Of a stretch of 64,000 nt of DNA, positions 9,852 to 18,221 are shown one piece after another. Position 1 is the first letter of the stretch, and each line of letters opens with the position of its first letter. The DNA comes from Geminisphaera colitermitum TAV2 (lineage in GTDB: Bacteria > Verrucomicrobiota > Verrucomicrobiia > Opitutales > Opitutaceae), in contig NZ_ABEA03000126.1 of NCBI RefSeq assembly GCF_000171235.2, positions 62,001 through 126,000 on the forward strand, read 5' to 3'. The translations under genes were made by a program, and so were the position numbers. Under the pieces are notes generated by a model. That model was not told the DNA's origin. It ran no database searches and saw nothing but the letters and a program-made list of their open reading frames with translations.

Positions 9852-9933
9852 GGCTGCAGTCGCTACGCTGTCGGCTTCGGATCGGCGACGTCCCCCTTAT
9901 GCTTGCCGATGCAGTGTGGCGGGGAACGTGATG

Positions 9934-10692
9934 TCAGCCCCGTTCCATGCGTTCCAACAGGCGGTGGAGCAACGCAGTCGCGTCCGGCACGGCGGACGGA
10001 GTGCGGGCGAGAATCACGTCGGCAGTCTGCACGTGAGGGGGGAGGGGGGGGGGGGAGGCCGGGATGGCGGAAGTGGCGGGAGTCAGTTCGTCGGCGCAAT
10101 TTTGACAAATGCGCGCCACGGCGGGCTCGTCCATTTCGAGATGAAATTGCAGGCCGAGCACACGGGCGTTGCCATCGCCCGGCAAGCTGAGCGCGAAGGC
10201 TTGGTTGCGGCAGGCTTCGTTCGATGCCAGCAGCACCGCGCCCGGCGGCAGGTCAAAGGTGTCGCCGTGCCAGTGGAACACCAGCGATTCGCCGGGCGGA
10301 AAGGAGAGAGGATGCGGGGCAGTGCCTTTGCCCGTGTCGGCGGCGCGCACAGGGAACCAGCCGATTTCGCGCTCGTGGTTTTGATAAACGCGACCGCCAA
10401 GCACGTCGGCAATGAGTTGCGCGCCGAGGCACACGCCGAACACGCGCGCACCGGCGTCGATGCGGGCGCGAATGGCGCGTTTTTCATCACGGAGCCAGGG
10501 ATGGTCGCGGTATTGGTAAATATTCATCGGGCCGCCCATCACGATCAGCCAGTCGCAGGCGGAGGCGGCGAGATCGGGCAGTTCGCCGGCGTAAAAACGC
10601 GTCACGGTGAGACGGTGGCCGCGGGCGCGCAGCCACGGTTCGATCAAACCGAGGCCTTCAAATGGGACGTGCTGAAACCAGTGAACGTGCAT
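9934..10692 (-). CDS. Class I glutamine amidotransferase-like protein
   Basis: A 252-residue stand-alone class I (triad) amidotransferase related to the GMP synthase glutaminase domain. The nucleophile is Cys88 in GVCLGAQ, and the remaining triad members are His184 and Glu186 in QFHLE. Such proteins hydrolyse glutamine, or gamma-glutamyl compounds, to supply ammonia or degrade conjugates; the acceptor is unknown. A 12-base C run (mRNA strand) at 10044-10055 encodes Pro residues in a C-terminal tail after the triad, so slippage would alter only the last roughly 40 residues. The downstream GH43-like gene is 82 bases away. Confidence 0.87.
   Translation of the reverse strand: MHVHWFQHVPFEGLGLIEPWLRARGHRLTVTRFYAGELPDLAASACDWLIVMGGPMNIYQYRDHPWLRDEKRAIRARIDAGARVFGVCLGAQLIADVLGGRVYQNHEREIGWFPVRAADTGKGTAPHPLSFPPGESLVFHWHGDTFDLPPGAVLLASNEACRNQAFALSLPGDGNARVLGLQFHLEMDEPAVARICQNCADELTPATSAIPASPPPLPPHVQTADVILARTPSAVPDATALLHRLLERMERG
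10044..10055 (-). repeat. C12 tract in amidotransferase C-terminal linker
   Basis: Twelve G on plus, C in the coding strand, encoding part of PPPLPPH after the catalytic core. Confidence 0.95.
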
Positions 10693-10765
10693 GGGCGGAA
10701 GTGTGGGTGAAATACGCGAGGACAGCAGGAAACGCGCCGCCGGGGCGATGGTTTTCAGCGGGTTG

Positions 10766-10940
10766 GGGAGGTTCTAAAAATACGTTTTTGAACAGCAAAG
10801 TCGCCAAGGCGCAAAGGAAGAAAAATTCCAAATTATTTATCAATTAACAAAATACAAATGAGATATAAAATTCAAAGCGCTTTACTCTGATCTTTGCGTC
10901 TTTGCGTCTTCGCTGTTTTCTTCAATTTTTAAAACCTCCC
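10766..10940. repeat. 175-bp imperfect palindrome (intergenic, MITE-like)
   Basis: Outer arms GGGAGGTTCTAAAAAT (10766) and ATTTTTAAAACCTCCC (ending 10940) are inverted copies with one mismatch. Inside them AACAGCAAAGTCGCCAAGG (10791) mirrors TTTGCGTCTTCGCTGTT (10901-10917), followed by an AT-rich centre. It fills most of the 326-base gap between the divergent amidotransferase and MoxR genes. No protein is encoded; the remainder shows nothing recognisable. Confidence 0.8.
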
Positions 10941-11018
10941 GTTGGTTTTGGTTTGGATCGGATTAAAAGCGTTGAGCGGAGGGCGGGCAACGTTGAGCGT
11001 GGGCGCCTGTTTCCCGCC

Positions 11019-11996
11019 ATGTCGTCGTCACCTCTCGAACATTTCAGCGCCACGCTTGCCGCCGCCCGGGCGGAAATCGGCAAGGTCATCATCGGCCAGC
11101 AGGCCGTCGTGGACCTCGCGCTCATCACGCTCCTTGCCCGCCAGCACGCGCTCATCGAAGGCGTGCCGGGCATCGCCAAAACCCTGCTCGTGCGCACGCT
11201 CGGGCATGTGCTCGGCGTGCCGAGCGGACGCGTGCAGTTCACGCCCGATCTCATGCCCGCCGACATCACGGGCACCAACGTGTTCAACCTGCAAACCAAC
11301 TCGTTCACGCTCGTGCGCGGTCCGGTGTTCACCACGTTTTTGCTCGGCGACGAAATCAATCGCGCCCCGGCCAAGACGCAGGCCGCGCTGCTTCAGGCGA
11401 TGCAGGAGCGCACCGTGACGATTGACCGCGACACGCACGCGCTCGACGACAATTTCACCGTCTTCGCCACGCAAAATCCCGCCGACTCCGAGGGCACGTA
11501 TCCACTGCCCGAGGCGCAGAAGGACCGGTTCATGCTCAAAATCCAGATGGAGCCCCCGGCGCGCGACGACGAACTGGCGCTCGCCCGCCGCATGATCGGG
11601 CTCGACGGCGCGACTTCGCCGGAGTCCGCGCTGGCGGGCGGTGCGGTGCGCGTGGTGCTCGCTCCGGGCGAACTGACCGCGCTGCGCGGTGCGCTCGACG
11701 CCGTGACGCTGCGCGATGAGTTGATCGCCTACATCGTGGATCTCGTGCGCGCCACGCGCAGCCACGAGAGCGTGCTGGTGGGCGCGGGGCCGCGCGCCAC
11801 GCAGGCGCTGCTGCTCGCCAGCCGCGCGCGTGCCGCCATCGATGGACGCGATTTCGTGACGCCCGACGACGCCCGGGGCCTCGCCGCCGCGGTGCTGGGA
11901 CACCGGTTGGTATTGCGTCCGGAGTTTGAGATCGAGGGTCTGACCATCGACGAAGTGCTGGCGCGGATACTGGAGCAGGTGGCGGTGCCAAGGTGA
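11019..11996 (+). CDS. MoxR-type AAA+ ATPase
   Basis: A 325-residue MoxR-family ATPase, starting at MSSSPLEHF. Walker A is EGVPGIAKT at 47-55, Walker B is LLGDEIN at 108-114 with Asp111 and Glu112. The sensor region QNPADSEGTYPLPEAQKDRF is typical of the family. MoxR proteins act as chaperone-like ATPases paired with von Willebrand-type DUF58 partners, which is exactly the next gene. The cluster continues with SpoIIM and RDD membrane proteins, a conserved arrangement in many bacteria. Cytosolic, with the substrate complex unknown. Confidence 0.95.
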   Translation: MSSSPLEHFSATLAAARAEIGKVIIGQQAVVDLALITLLARQHALIEGVPGIAKTLLVRTLGHVLGVPSGRVQFTPDLMPADITGTNVFNLQTNSFTLVRGPVFTTFLLGDEINRAPAKTQAALLQAMQERTVTIDRDTHALDDNFTVFATQNPADSEGTYPLPEAQKDRFMLKIQMEPPARDDELALARRMIGLDGATSPESALAGGAVRVVLAPGELTALRGALDAVTLRDELIAYIVDLVRATRSHESVLVGAGPRATQALLLASRARAAIDGRDFVTPDDARGLAAAVLGHRLVLRPEFEIEGLTIDEVLARILEQVAVPR

Positions 11997-12039
11997 TGGG
12001 CAAAACAACAAAAATCCCATGACATTAACATTTGCAAGT

Positions 12040-12224
12040 GGCGCGGCAGTGCCTGGGACCGCCGGCATCCTGCCGGCAGATGATGCGAAGCGTCGTTGGG
12101 TCGGCATCAAAAGTGGCGCGGGCGTCTTGCCCGCATCGGAACAGAATGCGGGCGGGACGCCCGCGCCACTTTGCCATCAGCACGATGCCGGCAGGATGCC
12201 GGCGCTCCCAGGCGCGGCTGCGCC
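12040..12224. repeat. Nested GC-rich palindromes (REP-like)
   Basis: Between the MoxR and DUF58 genes. GCCGGCATCCTGCCGGC (12061-12077) is mirrored by ATGCCGGCAGGATGCCGGC (12185-12203), itself inside outer arms around GCCTGGGA and TCCCAGGC. Nested inside are AAAGTGGCGCGGGCGTCTT (12110) and a mirror ending GCGCCACTTT. The whole can fold into one branched structure or several hairpins. Confidence 0.85.
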
Positions 12225-12242
12225 ATTGTGAAAATCGTTGCG

Positions 12243-13685
12243 ATGAATTCTTCTTCGACACATTCCGCTTTCGCCATTCGCACCACCTTTGTTCCGGCCC
12301 TGACCCTGCTGTGGCTGGTGGGCGGGGCGGCGGGGCTGGCGGTGGCGGGGGCGTTCTGGCCGGCGGCGCAGGCGGCGTGGCTGATCGCCCTTGGCGGCAT
12401 CGTGGCCTTCGCGGTGGGCGACCTGCTCTACTCATTGGGTATCGCCAGCGGCACTACGCCGCGCGTGACTGCTCCGGCGGTGGTGCGGTTTTCCAAGGAT
12501 GCGCCGGGCGACATTCCGCTGACGTTTTGTTGCGATCACGTCGGCGAAGCCCCGCCTGCCGCGCCGCGACGGTTGCGCTTTGCGCTCGGACTGTCTGGGG
12601 CGTCGTTCGTGGAAACGCAGCCGGAGTTGCTTGTCGAGTTGCCCGCAGACGCGAGGGCGGCGCGGGTGGACTGGACGTGCACCCCGACGCGGCGCGGACG
12701 TTATGCGGAGGGATTGCTGGCGTGCTGCGAAATGGTTTCGCGGCTCGGCCTGTGGCGGCTGCGCACGCGGCAGTCGGTGGCATGTGAGCTGCGCGTGTAT
12801 CCCAATCTGTTTTCGGAACGCCGTTCGCTGGCGGCACTGTTCCTCAATCGCGGTCAGGCGGGGCTCAAGGTGCAGCGCACGGTGGGGCGCGGGCGCGAAT
12901 TTGAAAAACTCCGCGACTACCTGCCCGGCGACAGTTTCGACGAGGTGCATTGGAAGGCCACGGCCAAGCGCGGGCGCGTCATCACCAAGGTGTTCCAGGC
13001 CGAGCGCACGCAGGAGGTTTATGCGGTGATCGACCTTTCGCGTCTGAGCGGACGCGAGCTTGCGCACGAGGACGGGGGGGGGGGGGGGGGGGAGGGACGG
13101 CGTCAGAGGGTGTTGACGGTGCTGGAGCGTTACCTGACGTCGGCGCTTGTGCTCATGCTCGCGGCGCGCCAGCAGGGGGACCGGTTCGGGCTGGTGGCCT
13201 ACGATGACCAGGTGCGCGTGTTCATCCGGGCGGGCAATGGCAGCGCGCACTACGCGGCGTGCCGGGAGGCGGTTTGCACGCTGGCGTCGAGCGAGGCGAC
13301 GCCCGACATGGCGGAACTGACGCGGCATCTGCGCACGGAGTTGCGCACGCGGGCGCTGCTGGTGTTTTTGTCGGATTTGAGCGACCCGGTGCTGGCCGAG
13401 GATTTTGTGCGGCAGGGGCCATTGCTGGCGCGACGGCATCTTGTCATGGTGAATCAACTACGCACGCCGGGCGTGGCGCGGCTCTTCACGGGCGGGCCGG
13501 TGGCGGCGGGCGACGACGGAGCGGTGTATGCGCGGCTGGCGGGGCATCTGCGCTGGGCCGAGGCGCAGTCGCTGGCGCGCCGGTTGAAGCCGGCGGGGAT
13601 CACGGCGGCGTTGCTGGAAAACGAAGAACTGGCGGCACAGGTGGTGGCCCAGTACATGAGCGTCAAACGGAGGCAGATTCTGTGA
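12243..13685 (+). CDS. DUF58 domain membrane protein
   Basis: A 480-residue partner of MoxR. The start MNSSSTHS is chosen because upstream codons fall in the palindromic repeat; a GTG at 12228 is also possible. Two N-terminal membrane segments (about 20-60) precede a beta-rich region and the DUF58/vWA-like part, recognised by GREFEKLRDYLPGDSFDEVHWKATA. A 19-base G run at 13074-13092 encodes a poly-Gly stretch near residue 278, within the vWA-like domain rather than a terminal tail. A length change there would truncate the protein. The stop overlaps the SpoIIM start by four bases, implying translational coupling. Confidence 0.9.
   Translation: MNSSSTHSAFAIRTTFVPALTLLWLVGGAAGLAVAGAFWPAAQAAWLIALGGIVAFAVGDLLYSLGIASGTTPRVTAPAVVRFSKDAPGDIPLTFCCDHVGEAPPAAPRRLRFALGLSGASFVETQPELLVELPADARAARVDWTCTPTRRGRYAEGLLACCEMVSRLGLWRLRTRQSVACELRVYPNLFSERRSLAALFLNRGQAGLKVQRTVGRGREFEKLRDYLPGDSFDEVHWKATAKRGRVITKVFQAERTQEVYAVIDLSRLSGRELAHEDGGGGGGEGRRQRVLTVLERYLTSALVLMLAARQQGDRFGLVAYDDQVRVFIRAGNGSAHYAACREAVCTLASSEATPDMAELTRHLRTELRTRALLVFLSDLSDPVLAEDFVRQGPLLARRHLVMVNQLRTPGVARLFTGGPVAAGDDGAVYARLAGHLRWAEAQSLARRLKPAGITAALLENEELAAQVVAQYMSVKRRQIL
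13074..13092 (+). repeat. G19 tract inside DUF58 gene
   Basis: Nineteen G in the coding strand, the longest homopolymer in the window, encoding Gly residues between DLSRLSGRELAHED and EGRRQRVLTV. Confidence 0.95.
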
Positions 13686-14764
13686 TCGTCAATCTCGACA
13701 AGTTCATCGCCGCCGAGAGGCCCGGCTGGGAACGGCTCGACGCCATCCTCGCCGAGTTGGCGCGCGATCCGTGGCGTCGGCTCACGCTGGCGGAGGCGTG
13801 CGAATTGGAGCGGCTTTATCAGCGGGCGTCCGCCGATCTGGCGCGGCTGGCCACGTTTTCGGCGGAGCCGGAGGCGCGGCGTTATCTGGAAAATCTCGTG
13901 GCGCGTGGTCATGCGGAGATTCACAGTGCGCGTACCGGAGGCGGGAGGAGCGGCGGGCGGGGCGGGAGGTTGCGTCCGTGGCGGTGGCTGGCGCGTTCGC
14001 TGCCGCAGGCGTTTCGGCGGAGGGGGCAGGCGTTTGTGCTGGCGCTGGTGTTGATGCTGGGAGGCGCGGTGTTTGGCGGCGCGGCAGTGGCGTTCGATCC
14101 GGAGGCGAAGGAGGTCATCATGCCGTTTTCGCATTTGCTCGACGATCCCGCCAAACGGGTGGCGGAGGAGGAGCGGAAGGCGCGGACGGGGAGGGGCGAC
14201 GATCTCGCAGACCACCGCACGATGTTTGCCGGTCAGCTCATGACGCACAATACGCGGGTGACGATTTTTCTGATGGCGTTGGGCATGACGTGGGGCGCGG
14301 GCACGGTGGTGTTGTTGTTTTACAATGGGGTGATCCTCGGAGCGGTGGTCGTGGATTATGTGCTGGCGGGGCAGACGTCGTTTCTTGCGGGTTGGTTGCT
14401 GCCGCACGGCGCGGTCGAGATTCCAGCGATGCTGATCGGCGGGCAGGCGGGGCTTGTATTGGCCGGAGCATTACTGGGGCGCGGCCAGCGCGAGCGGCTG
14501 GCCGCGCGGATGCGCGCGGTGGCGCCGGATTTGGTGACGCTGTGTTTCGGCGCCGGCTTGCTGCTGGTGTGGGCGGGCGTGGTGGAGTCGTTTTTGTCGC
14601 AGTATCACGAGCCGGTGCTGCCTTACGCGGTGAAGATCGCGTTTGGCGTGGTGGAACTGGTGGTGCTGGTTGGCTGGTTGGGTTTCGGAGGACGAAAGCA
14701 CGGAGACGTTAGTCCCGGAGTGGTCGCGTCAAAATCCAGGCTCTCAAACCTTAACCGCGAATGA
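13682..14764 (+). CDS. SpoIIM-like (stage II sporulation M family) membrane protein
   Basis: A 360-residue membrane protein with a GTG start overlapping the DUF58 stop (GTGA). The N-terminal cytosolic part (WERLDAILAELARD, LYQRASADLARL) is the usual helical region. It is followed by several hydrophobic helices and the conserved MTHNTRVTIFLMALGMTWG core with the GVILGAVVVDY and LLPHGAVEIPAM segments. The family is widespread in non-sporulating bacteria beside MoxR and RDD genes, and its function is unresolved. The last roughly 25 residues read into repeat-derived sequence, so the natural C-terminus may be shorter in relatives. Confidence 0.88.
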   Translation: MIVNLDKFIAAERPGWERLDAILAELARDPWRRLTLAEACELERLYQRASADLARLATFSAEPEARRYLENLVARGHAEIHSARTGGGRSGGRGGRLRPWRWLARSLPQAFRRRGQAFVLALVLMLGGAVFGGAAVAFDPEAKEVIMPFSHLLDDPAKRVAEEERKARTGRGDDLADHRTMFAGQLMTHNTRVTIFLMALGMTWGAGTVVLLFYNGVILGAVVVDYVLAGQTSFLAGWLLPHGAVEIPAMLIGGQAGLVLAGALLGRGQRERLAARMRAVAPDLVTLCFGAGLLLVWAGVVESFLSQYHEPVLPYAVKIAFGVVELVVLVGWLGFGGRKHGDVSPGVVASKSRLSNLNRE

Positions 14765-14850
14765 ACGCGAATCGACGCGAATAAAACCAATGAATTCCGA
14801 GTTCGATAGTTATTCTTTATTCGTGATCATTCGCGCGTATTCGCGGTTAA
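14751..14850. repeat. Inverted CGCGAAT minisatellite pair
   Basis: Left arm TTAACCGCGAATGAACGCGA then two further CGCGAAT units (period about 10). The right arm is ATTCGCGCGTATTCGCGGTTAA ending at 14850. The arms can pair across a loop of roughly 30 bases. The left arm overlaps the 3-prime end of the SpoIIM-like gene. Confidence 0.85.
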
Positions 14851-14887
14851 AAAAGATCGGCGAGAACAAAGGTAAAAGGATGATTGT

Positions 14888-15694
14888 ATGAGTTTATTGG
14901 TTACAGATGAAGAAAGGGAGACGGGGGAGAGGCGGGCGGTGTGGCGGGTGCGCACGCCGGAGGGCGCGGTGTTTTCCTACCGTCTGGCGAGCCCGTTGCT
15001 GCGGCTGGTGGCGTTGCTGGTGGACTGGATGACGGTGATGGCGGTCTGGTCGATGGCGGCCACGGCGATCAAGGTGTTGCACATCGTGAGCGCGGACTTG
15101 GCGATGGCGGTGAACGTGATCGGTTACTTCGTGCTGTCGCTGGGTTACGACATGGCTTGCGAATGGCGCTGGCGGGGGCAGACGCTGGGCAAGCGCCTGC
15201 TGCGGTTGCGCGTGGTGGATGCTGGCGGGTTACGACTGACGTTTCCGCAGATCGTGCTGCGCAATCTGCTGCGGGTGGTGGATGGGTTGCCCATTGGTTA
15301 TGGCGTGGGTGCGGCGGCGGCGTGGTTCAGCCCTCGCGGGCAGCGGTTGGGTGACTTGGCGGCGGGGACGCTGGTGGTTTACGAGGCGGCGGAGACGGCG
15401 CCGGATTTGCAGATGCTGGCGGCGTTGGGGGGCAAGTTTAACAGTTTGCGCGAGCATCCTCAGGTGGTCGCGCGGTTGCGTCAGGTGGTGACGCCGCCGG
15501 AGGCGAGGGCGGCATGGCGGGCGCTGGCCGGACGCGATCAGTTGGAACCGGCGGCGCGGCTGGCGTTGTTTGCAACGCTGGCGGCGCATTTCAAGTCACT
15601 GACTCCGATCCCGCCCGAGGCGGTGGATGGCATGGCCGACGAGCAGTTCGTGCGCAACGTGGTGGATGTGCTGTTCATTACGCGCGGAGCGTAG
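14888..15694 (+). CDS. RDD family membrane protein
   Basis: A 268-residue RDD protein. The N-terminal segment FSYRLASPLLRLVALLVDW begins the first membrane helix with the hallmark Arg and Asp (LRLVALLVDW). A second helix pair and the WRWRGQTLGKRLLRLRVVD motif follow, and the third RDD-type element is QRLGDLAAGTLVVYE. The remaining roughly 100 residues are a helical cytosolic extension. It completes the MoxR-DUF58-SpoIIM-RDD set. Function of the family is poorly known; transport or envelope-complex roles are proposed. It converges with the GH10 gene 22 bases away. Confidence 0.92.
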   Translation: MSLLVTDEERETGERRAVWRVRTPEGAVFSYRLASPLLRLVALLVDWMTVMAVWSMAATAIKVLHIVSADLAMAVNVIGYFVLSLGYDMACEWRWRGQTLGKRLLRLRVVDAGGLRLTFPQIVLRNLLRVVDGLPIGYGVGAAAAWFSPRGQRLGDLAAGTLVVYEAAETAPDLQMLAALGGKFNSLREHPQVVARLRQVVTPPEARAAWRALAGRDQLEPAARLALFATLAAHFKSLTPIPPEAVDGMADEQFVRNVVDVLFITRGA

Positions 15695-15716
15695 CGCGTT
15701 GATGGAGGAGTGAGTT

Positions 15717-17054
15717 TTACAGGTGGATGCGTTGTTCGGCGGTTTTCCCGGCTTCGAGTGTAATCGAGGATTGGATACCAGAATCAACGTTCCCGGATTC
15801 CGTGCGGATGACGTAGGAGCCGTGGAAACCACGGAAGCGGAAGCAGCCGTCGGCGTCGGTGACGCCTTCGGCCTGCGTGCGCCATTCGTGGCGGATGAGG
15901 TTTTGCAAGACGCGGTAGGATGGTTTGGGGCGCATGTCTTCGAAGAGCAGGCCGGAATAGACTTTGTTCTCACCGGGGGCAGCGCCGCCATCGGGAAGAT
16001 TCCACCAGGTGATGCTATCGACGGTCGGGTGGCTGAACCAGAGGCGGTAAAAATTGCGGGCGACAATGGCTTGGGCTTCGAGTCCTTCGGGAGAGTTTCC
16101 GGGCGAGGTGAGCGTGATTTCGCTGACATGCAGCGGCAGTTCGAAGCGGGCGTAGTGGTCAAGGGCGTTGAGCAGAATCTTGGGTGTGTAGATTTGGCCG
16201 GCGAGCACCTTGGCGAGATCGGTGTCGGAGAAGAAATGGAACTGGAGCCCAATGCCGCCGACACGCCGTTTGGTGGAGCGGAGACGTTCCAGCAAATGCG
16301 TGAGGTCTCCCATTTTGTTTGTCCAACCGTCTATCTCGTCCGGCGTCCAGGCGGGCGTGATTTCGTTGACGTCGAACCGGACGTCGGAGGGGAAATGCGT
16401 TGCGGCCCAATCAAAGGATTTTCCTTCGTAATCGTCCTGCATGCGAATCCCGCGAGGCGTCCGGTCATAGAACGCCACCGGCTCGTTGAGCACATCCCAG
16501 CGCTTGATGCGGCCGCCGTAGCGGGTGGCGATTTCCGCGATGCGCTTTTCCCACAAGGGCGCGGCTTTGTCGGGCTCCTCGGGGAGCCAGTCTGGGACGG
16601 ACCATTTGCGGAAATTCCAGACGAGGGTGTGGCCGTGCATGCGCAGGCCGCGCTCTTCGCAGAATTTCACGGTTTTGTCGGGCGGGGGGCGACGGGCAAT
16701 GGGCACGCTGTGAATGCCAAAGCGTGGCCGGCCTTGTTCGGGTTCGAGCGTGCGCCAATAAAAGGGAATCGTCGCGCCGTTGAAGAGTGCGCAAAACGCT
16801 TCCTCGTATTTGCGGTTAAGCTCATCCAGCGGGTAACCATCGAGCTTGAAAAGGTTGGCCCCGAAGTGAAATGGCGAGTCGTGCTGGCTGACACGGACTT
16901 TGACGCCGGGCATGGGTTTTCCAGTAAAATCCATCGTGCGAATGACGGCGTCGCTTTGGCGGTTGCGCCGGATGCCTTCGTCGATGCGGGACTGGAGGCC
17001 GGGATCGGACCAGAATTTCTGGTATTCGGTGGAGACAAGGGTGTTGGTGTTCAT
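15717..17054 (-). CDS. GH10 endo-1,4-beta-xylanase-like enzyme
   Basis: A 445-residue GH10 protein. The start MNTNTLVS is chosen because longer readings overlap the divergent LacI gene. GH10 landmarks are HFGANLFK near 63, MHGHTLVWN at 139-147, acid/base Glu191 in WDVLNEP and nucleophile Glu312 in LPLHVSEITL. The last roughly 70 residues (VTDADGCFRFRGFHGSYVI) form a small CarboxypepD-like beta domain. No clear signal peptide is seen, so it may act inside the cell or by another export route. It is divergent from a LacI gene whose upstream gap contains a 17-bp palindrome, suggesting xylo-oligosaccharide control (inference). Confidence 0.9.
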   Translation of the reverse strand: MNTNTLVSTEYQKFWSDPGLQSRIDEGIRRNRQSDAVIRTMDFTGKPMPGVKVRVSQHDSPFHFGANLFKLDGYPLDELNRKYEEAFCALFNGATIPFYWRTLEPEQGRPRFGIHSVPIARRPPPDKTVKFCEERGLRMHGHTLVWNFRKWSVPDWLPEEPDKAAPLWEKRIAEIATRYGGRIKRWDVLNEPVAFYDRTPRGIRMQDDYEGKSFDWAATHFPSDVRFDVNEITPAWTPDEIDGWTNKMGDLTHLLERLRSTKRRVGGIGLQFHFFSDTDLAKVLAGQIYTPKILLNALDHYARFELPLHVSEITLTSPGNSPEGLEAQAIVARNFYRLWFSHPTVDSITWWNLPDGGAAPGENKVYSGLLFEDMRPKPSYRVLQNLIRHEWRTQAEGVTDADGCFRFRGFHGSYVIRTESGNVDSGIQSSITLEAGKTAEQRIHL

Positions 17055-17120
17055 GGCTGATGAAGAAAACGACGAGGCTGGCATCTTGCCGGCATTCCGC
17101 ACTTGTGCGACGCGGATGGT

Positions 17121-17137
17121 AATACAACGGTTGCATT
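17121..17137. promoter_or_regulatory. Operator-like 17-bp palindrome
   Basis: AATACAACGGTTGCATT has arms of 8 around a single G, with 7 of 8 positions symmetric. It lies one base before the chosen GTG start of the LacI gene and 67 bases from the divergent GH10 start. Position and shape fit a LacI-family operator acting on both genes. Confidence 0.6.
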
Positions 17138-17138
17138 T

Positions 17139-18158
17139 GTGCCGCCGCCTCTTCGTCAAATCGCCGCCCGGCTGGGGTTGTCCGCCTCGACAGTTTCCCG
17201 TGCTTTGCATCAGGACCCGCGTGTGTGCCGTGTAACGGTGGAACGGGTACAAGCGGCGTTGAAGCAGGCAGGCTATCAGCTTGATCCGGTGGTTTCGGCG
17301 GGCATGTCCAAAATCCGTCAGCGGATTTTTTATCGGGAAACGCTCGCGTGGTGCGGAGATTGTCCGGAGGAAACGATGCCGTGGCTGGCGTCTTTTTTTC
17401 AATCCGTGGAGAGTTATGGAACGCGGCTGGGTTATGCGGTGGAGCGTTTTCATTTCAAGCAGGGGACTCCGCGGGAGTTGGCGCGGCTGGCGGCGATTTG
17501 GCGGGCGCGCGGCATTCGCGGTGTGTTGCTGGGGCCATTTCGCAAGGGGCGGGCGGAGTTGGTTTTTCCGTGGGAGGGTTTTGCGTGGGTGTCGATCGGG
17601 CATGCGTTGGATACACCGACGTTGCATTCGGTGGGACGCGATTATGCAACCGACATCAAGACCGCTCTCGACTGGCTGGAGTCGCGCGGAAGCCGCCGTC
17701 CTTGCTTCGTTCTGGACCCGGGAGTGGGGCATCTTTTCAGGCGGCCAATGCTGGAAGCCGCGTTGCTGTATTATCACGAAATCAAGCCAAGGCCGCGCGA
17801 GCCGTTTTACGAAATTGATCCAAAGCAGCCGGACGCGTTTACGCGGTGGTTCCGTGCGAATCGGCCCGACGGAGTGATTTTGCCTCGGGAGTTGAGCGAG
17901 CCATTGCGCCAGATGACTGCGGCGCTGGAGGGGCTGCCGCGAGTGTTGCTTTCAGCATCGGAGACACGCGGCGTTCCGTATTTTACCGCCCGTTACGAGG
18001 TGATCGGACAGGCTGCCGTCAACTTGATGCATCGCCTGCTGATCAACCGCGAGTTTGGCCTCCCGGCCTATAAACAAACGGTGGCGTTGAACTCGATGCT
18101 GTTCACTGACGAAGAGGATGCTGCCGCCGCCCCGGAATCACTTTCTGCTGTATCGTGA
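17139..18158 (+). CDS. LacI-family transcriptional regulator
   Basis: A 339-residue regulator. GTG at 17139 is chosen because it gives the family-typical MPPPLRQIAARLGLSASTVSRAL start; a TTG at 17103 is possible but would include the operator-like palindrome in the coding region. The helix-turn-helix occupies about 4-24 and the hinge AALKQAGYQLDP follows. The inducer-binding part ends TVALNSMLFTD. It is divergent from the GH10 xylanase gene, its likely target, and 63 bases upstream of a second LacI gene. Confidence 0.88.
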   Translation: MPPPLRQIAARLGLSASTVSRALHQDPRVCRVTVERVQAALKQAGYQLDPVVSAGMSKIRQRIFYRETLAWCGDCPEETMPWLASFFQSVESYGTRLGYAVERFHFKQGTPRELARLAAIWRARGIRGVLLGPFRKGRAELVFPWEGFAWVSIGHALDTPTLHSVGRDYATDIKTALDWLESRGSRRPCFVLDPGVGHLFRRPMLEAALLYYHEIKPRPREPFYEIDPKQPDAFTRWFRANRPDGVILPRELSEPLRQMTAALEGLPRVLLSASETRGVPYFTARYEVIGQAAVNLMHRLLINREFGLPAYKQTVALNSMLFTDEEDAAAAPESLSAVS

Positions 18159-18221
18159 TTTTCCCTCGTTGCGGGATTCCGATTGCCTCCCGCTGCGAGC
18201 GCGAATTGTAGTCTTTCCGGC

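Noticed and set aside
12228-12242. GTG at 12228 as DUF58 start
   Set aside because: Possible in frame, but ATG 12243 gives a normal N-terminus before the first membrane helix; the GTG only adds five residues next to the palindromic repeat.
17055-17777. Upstream extension of the GH10 gene on the minus strand
   Set aside because: It overlaps the LacI gene on the opposite strand and has no family resemblance; the xylanase domain starts after MNTNT at 17054.
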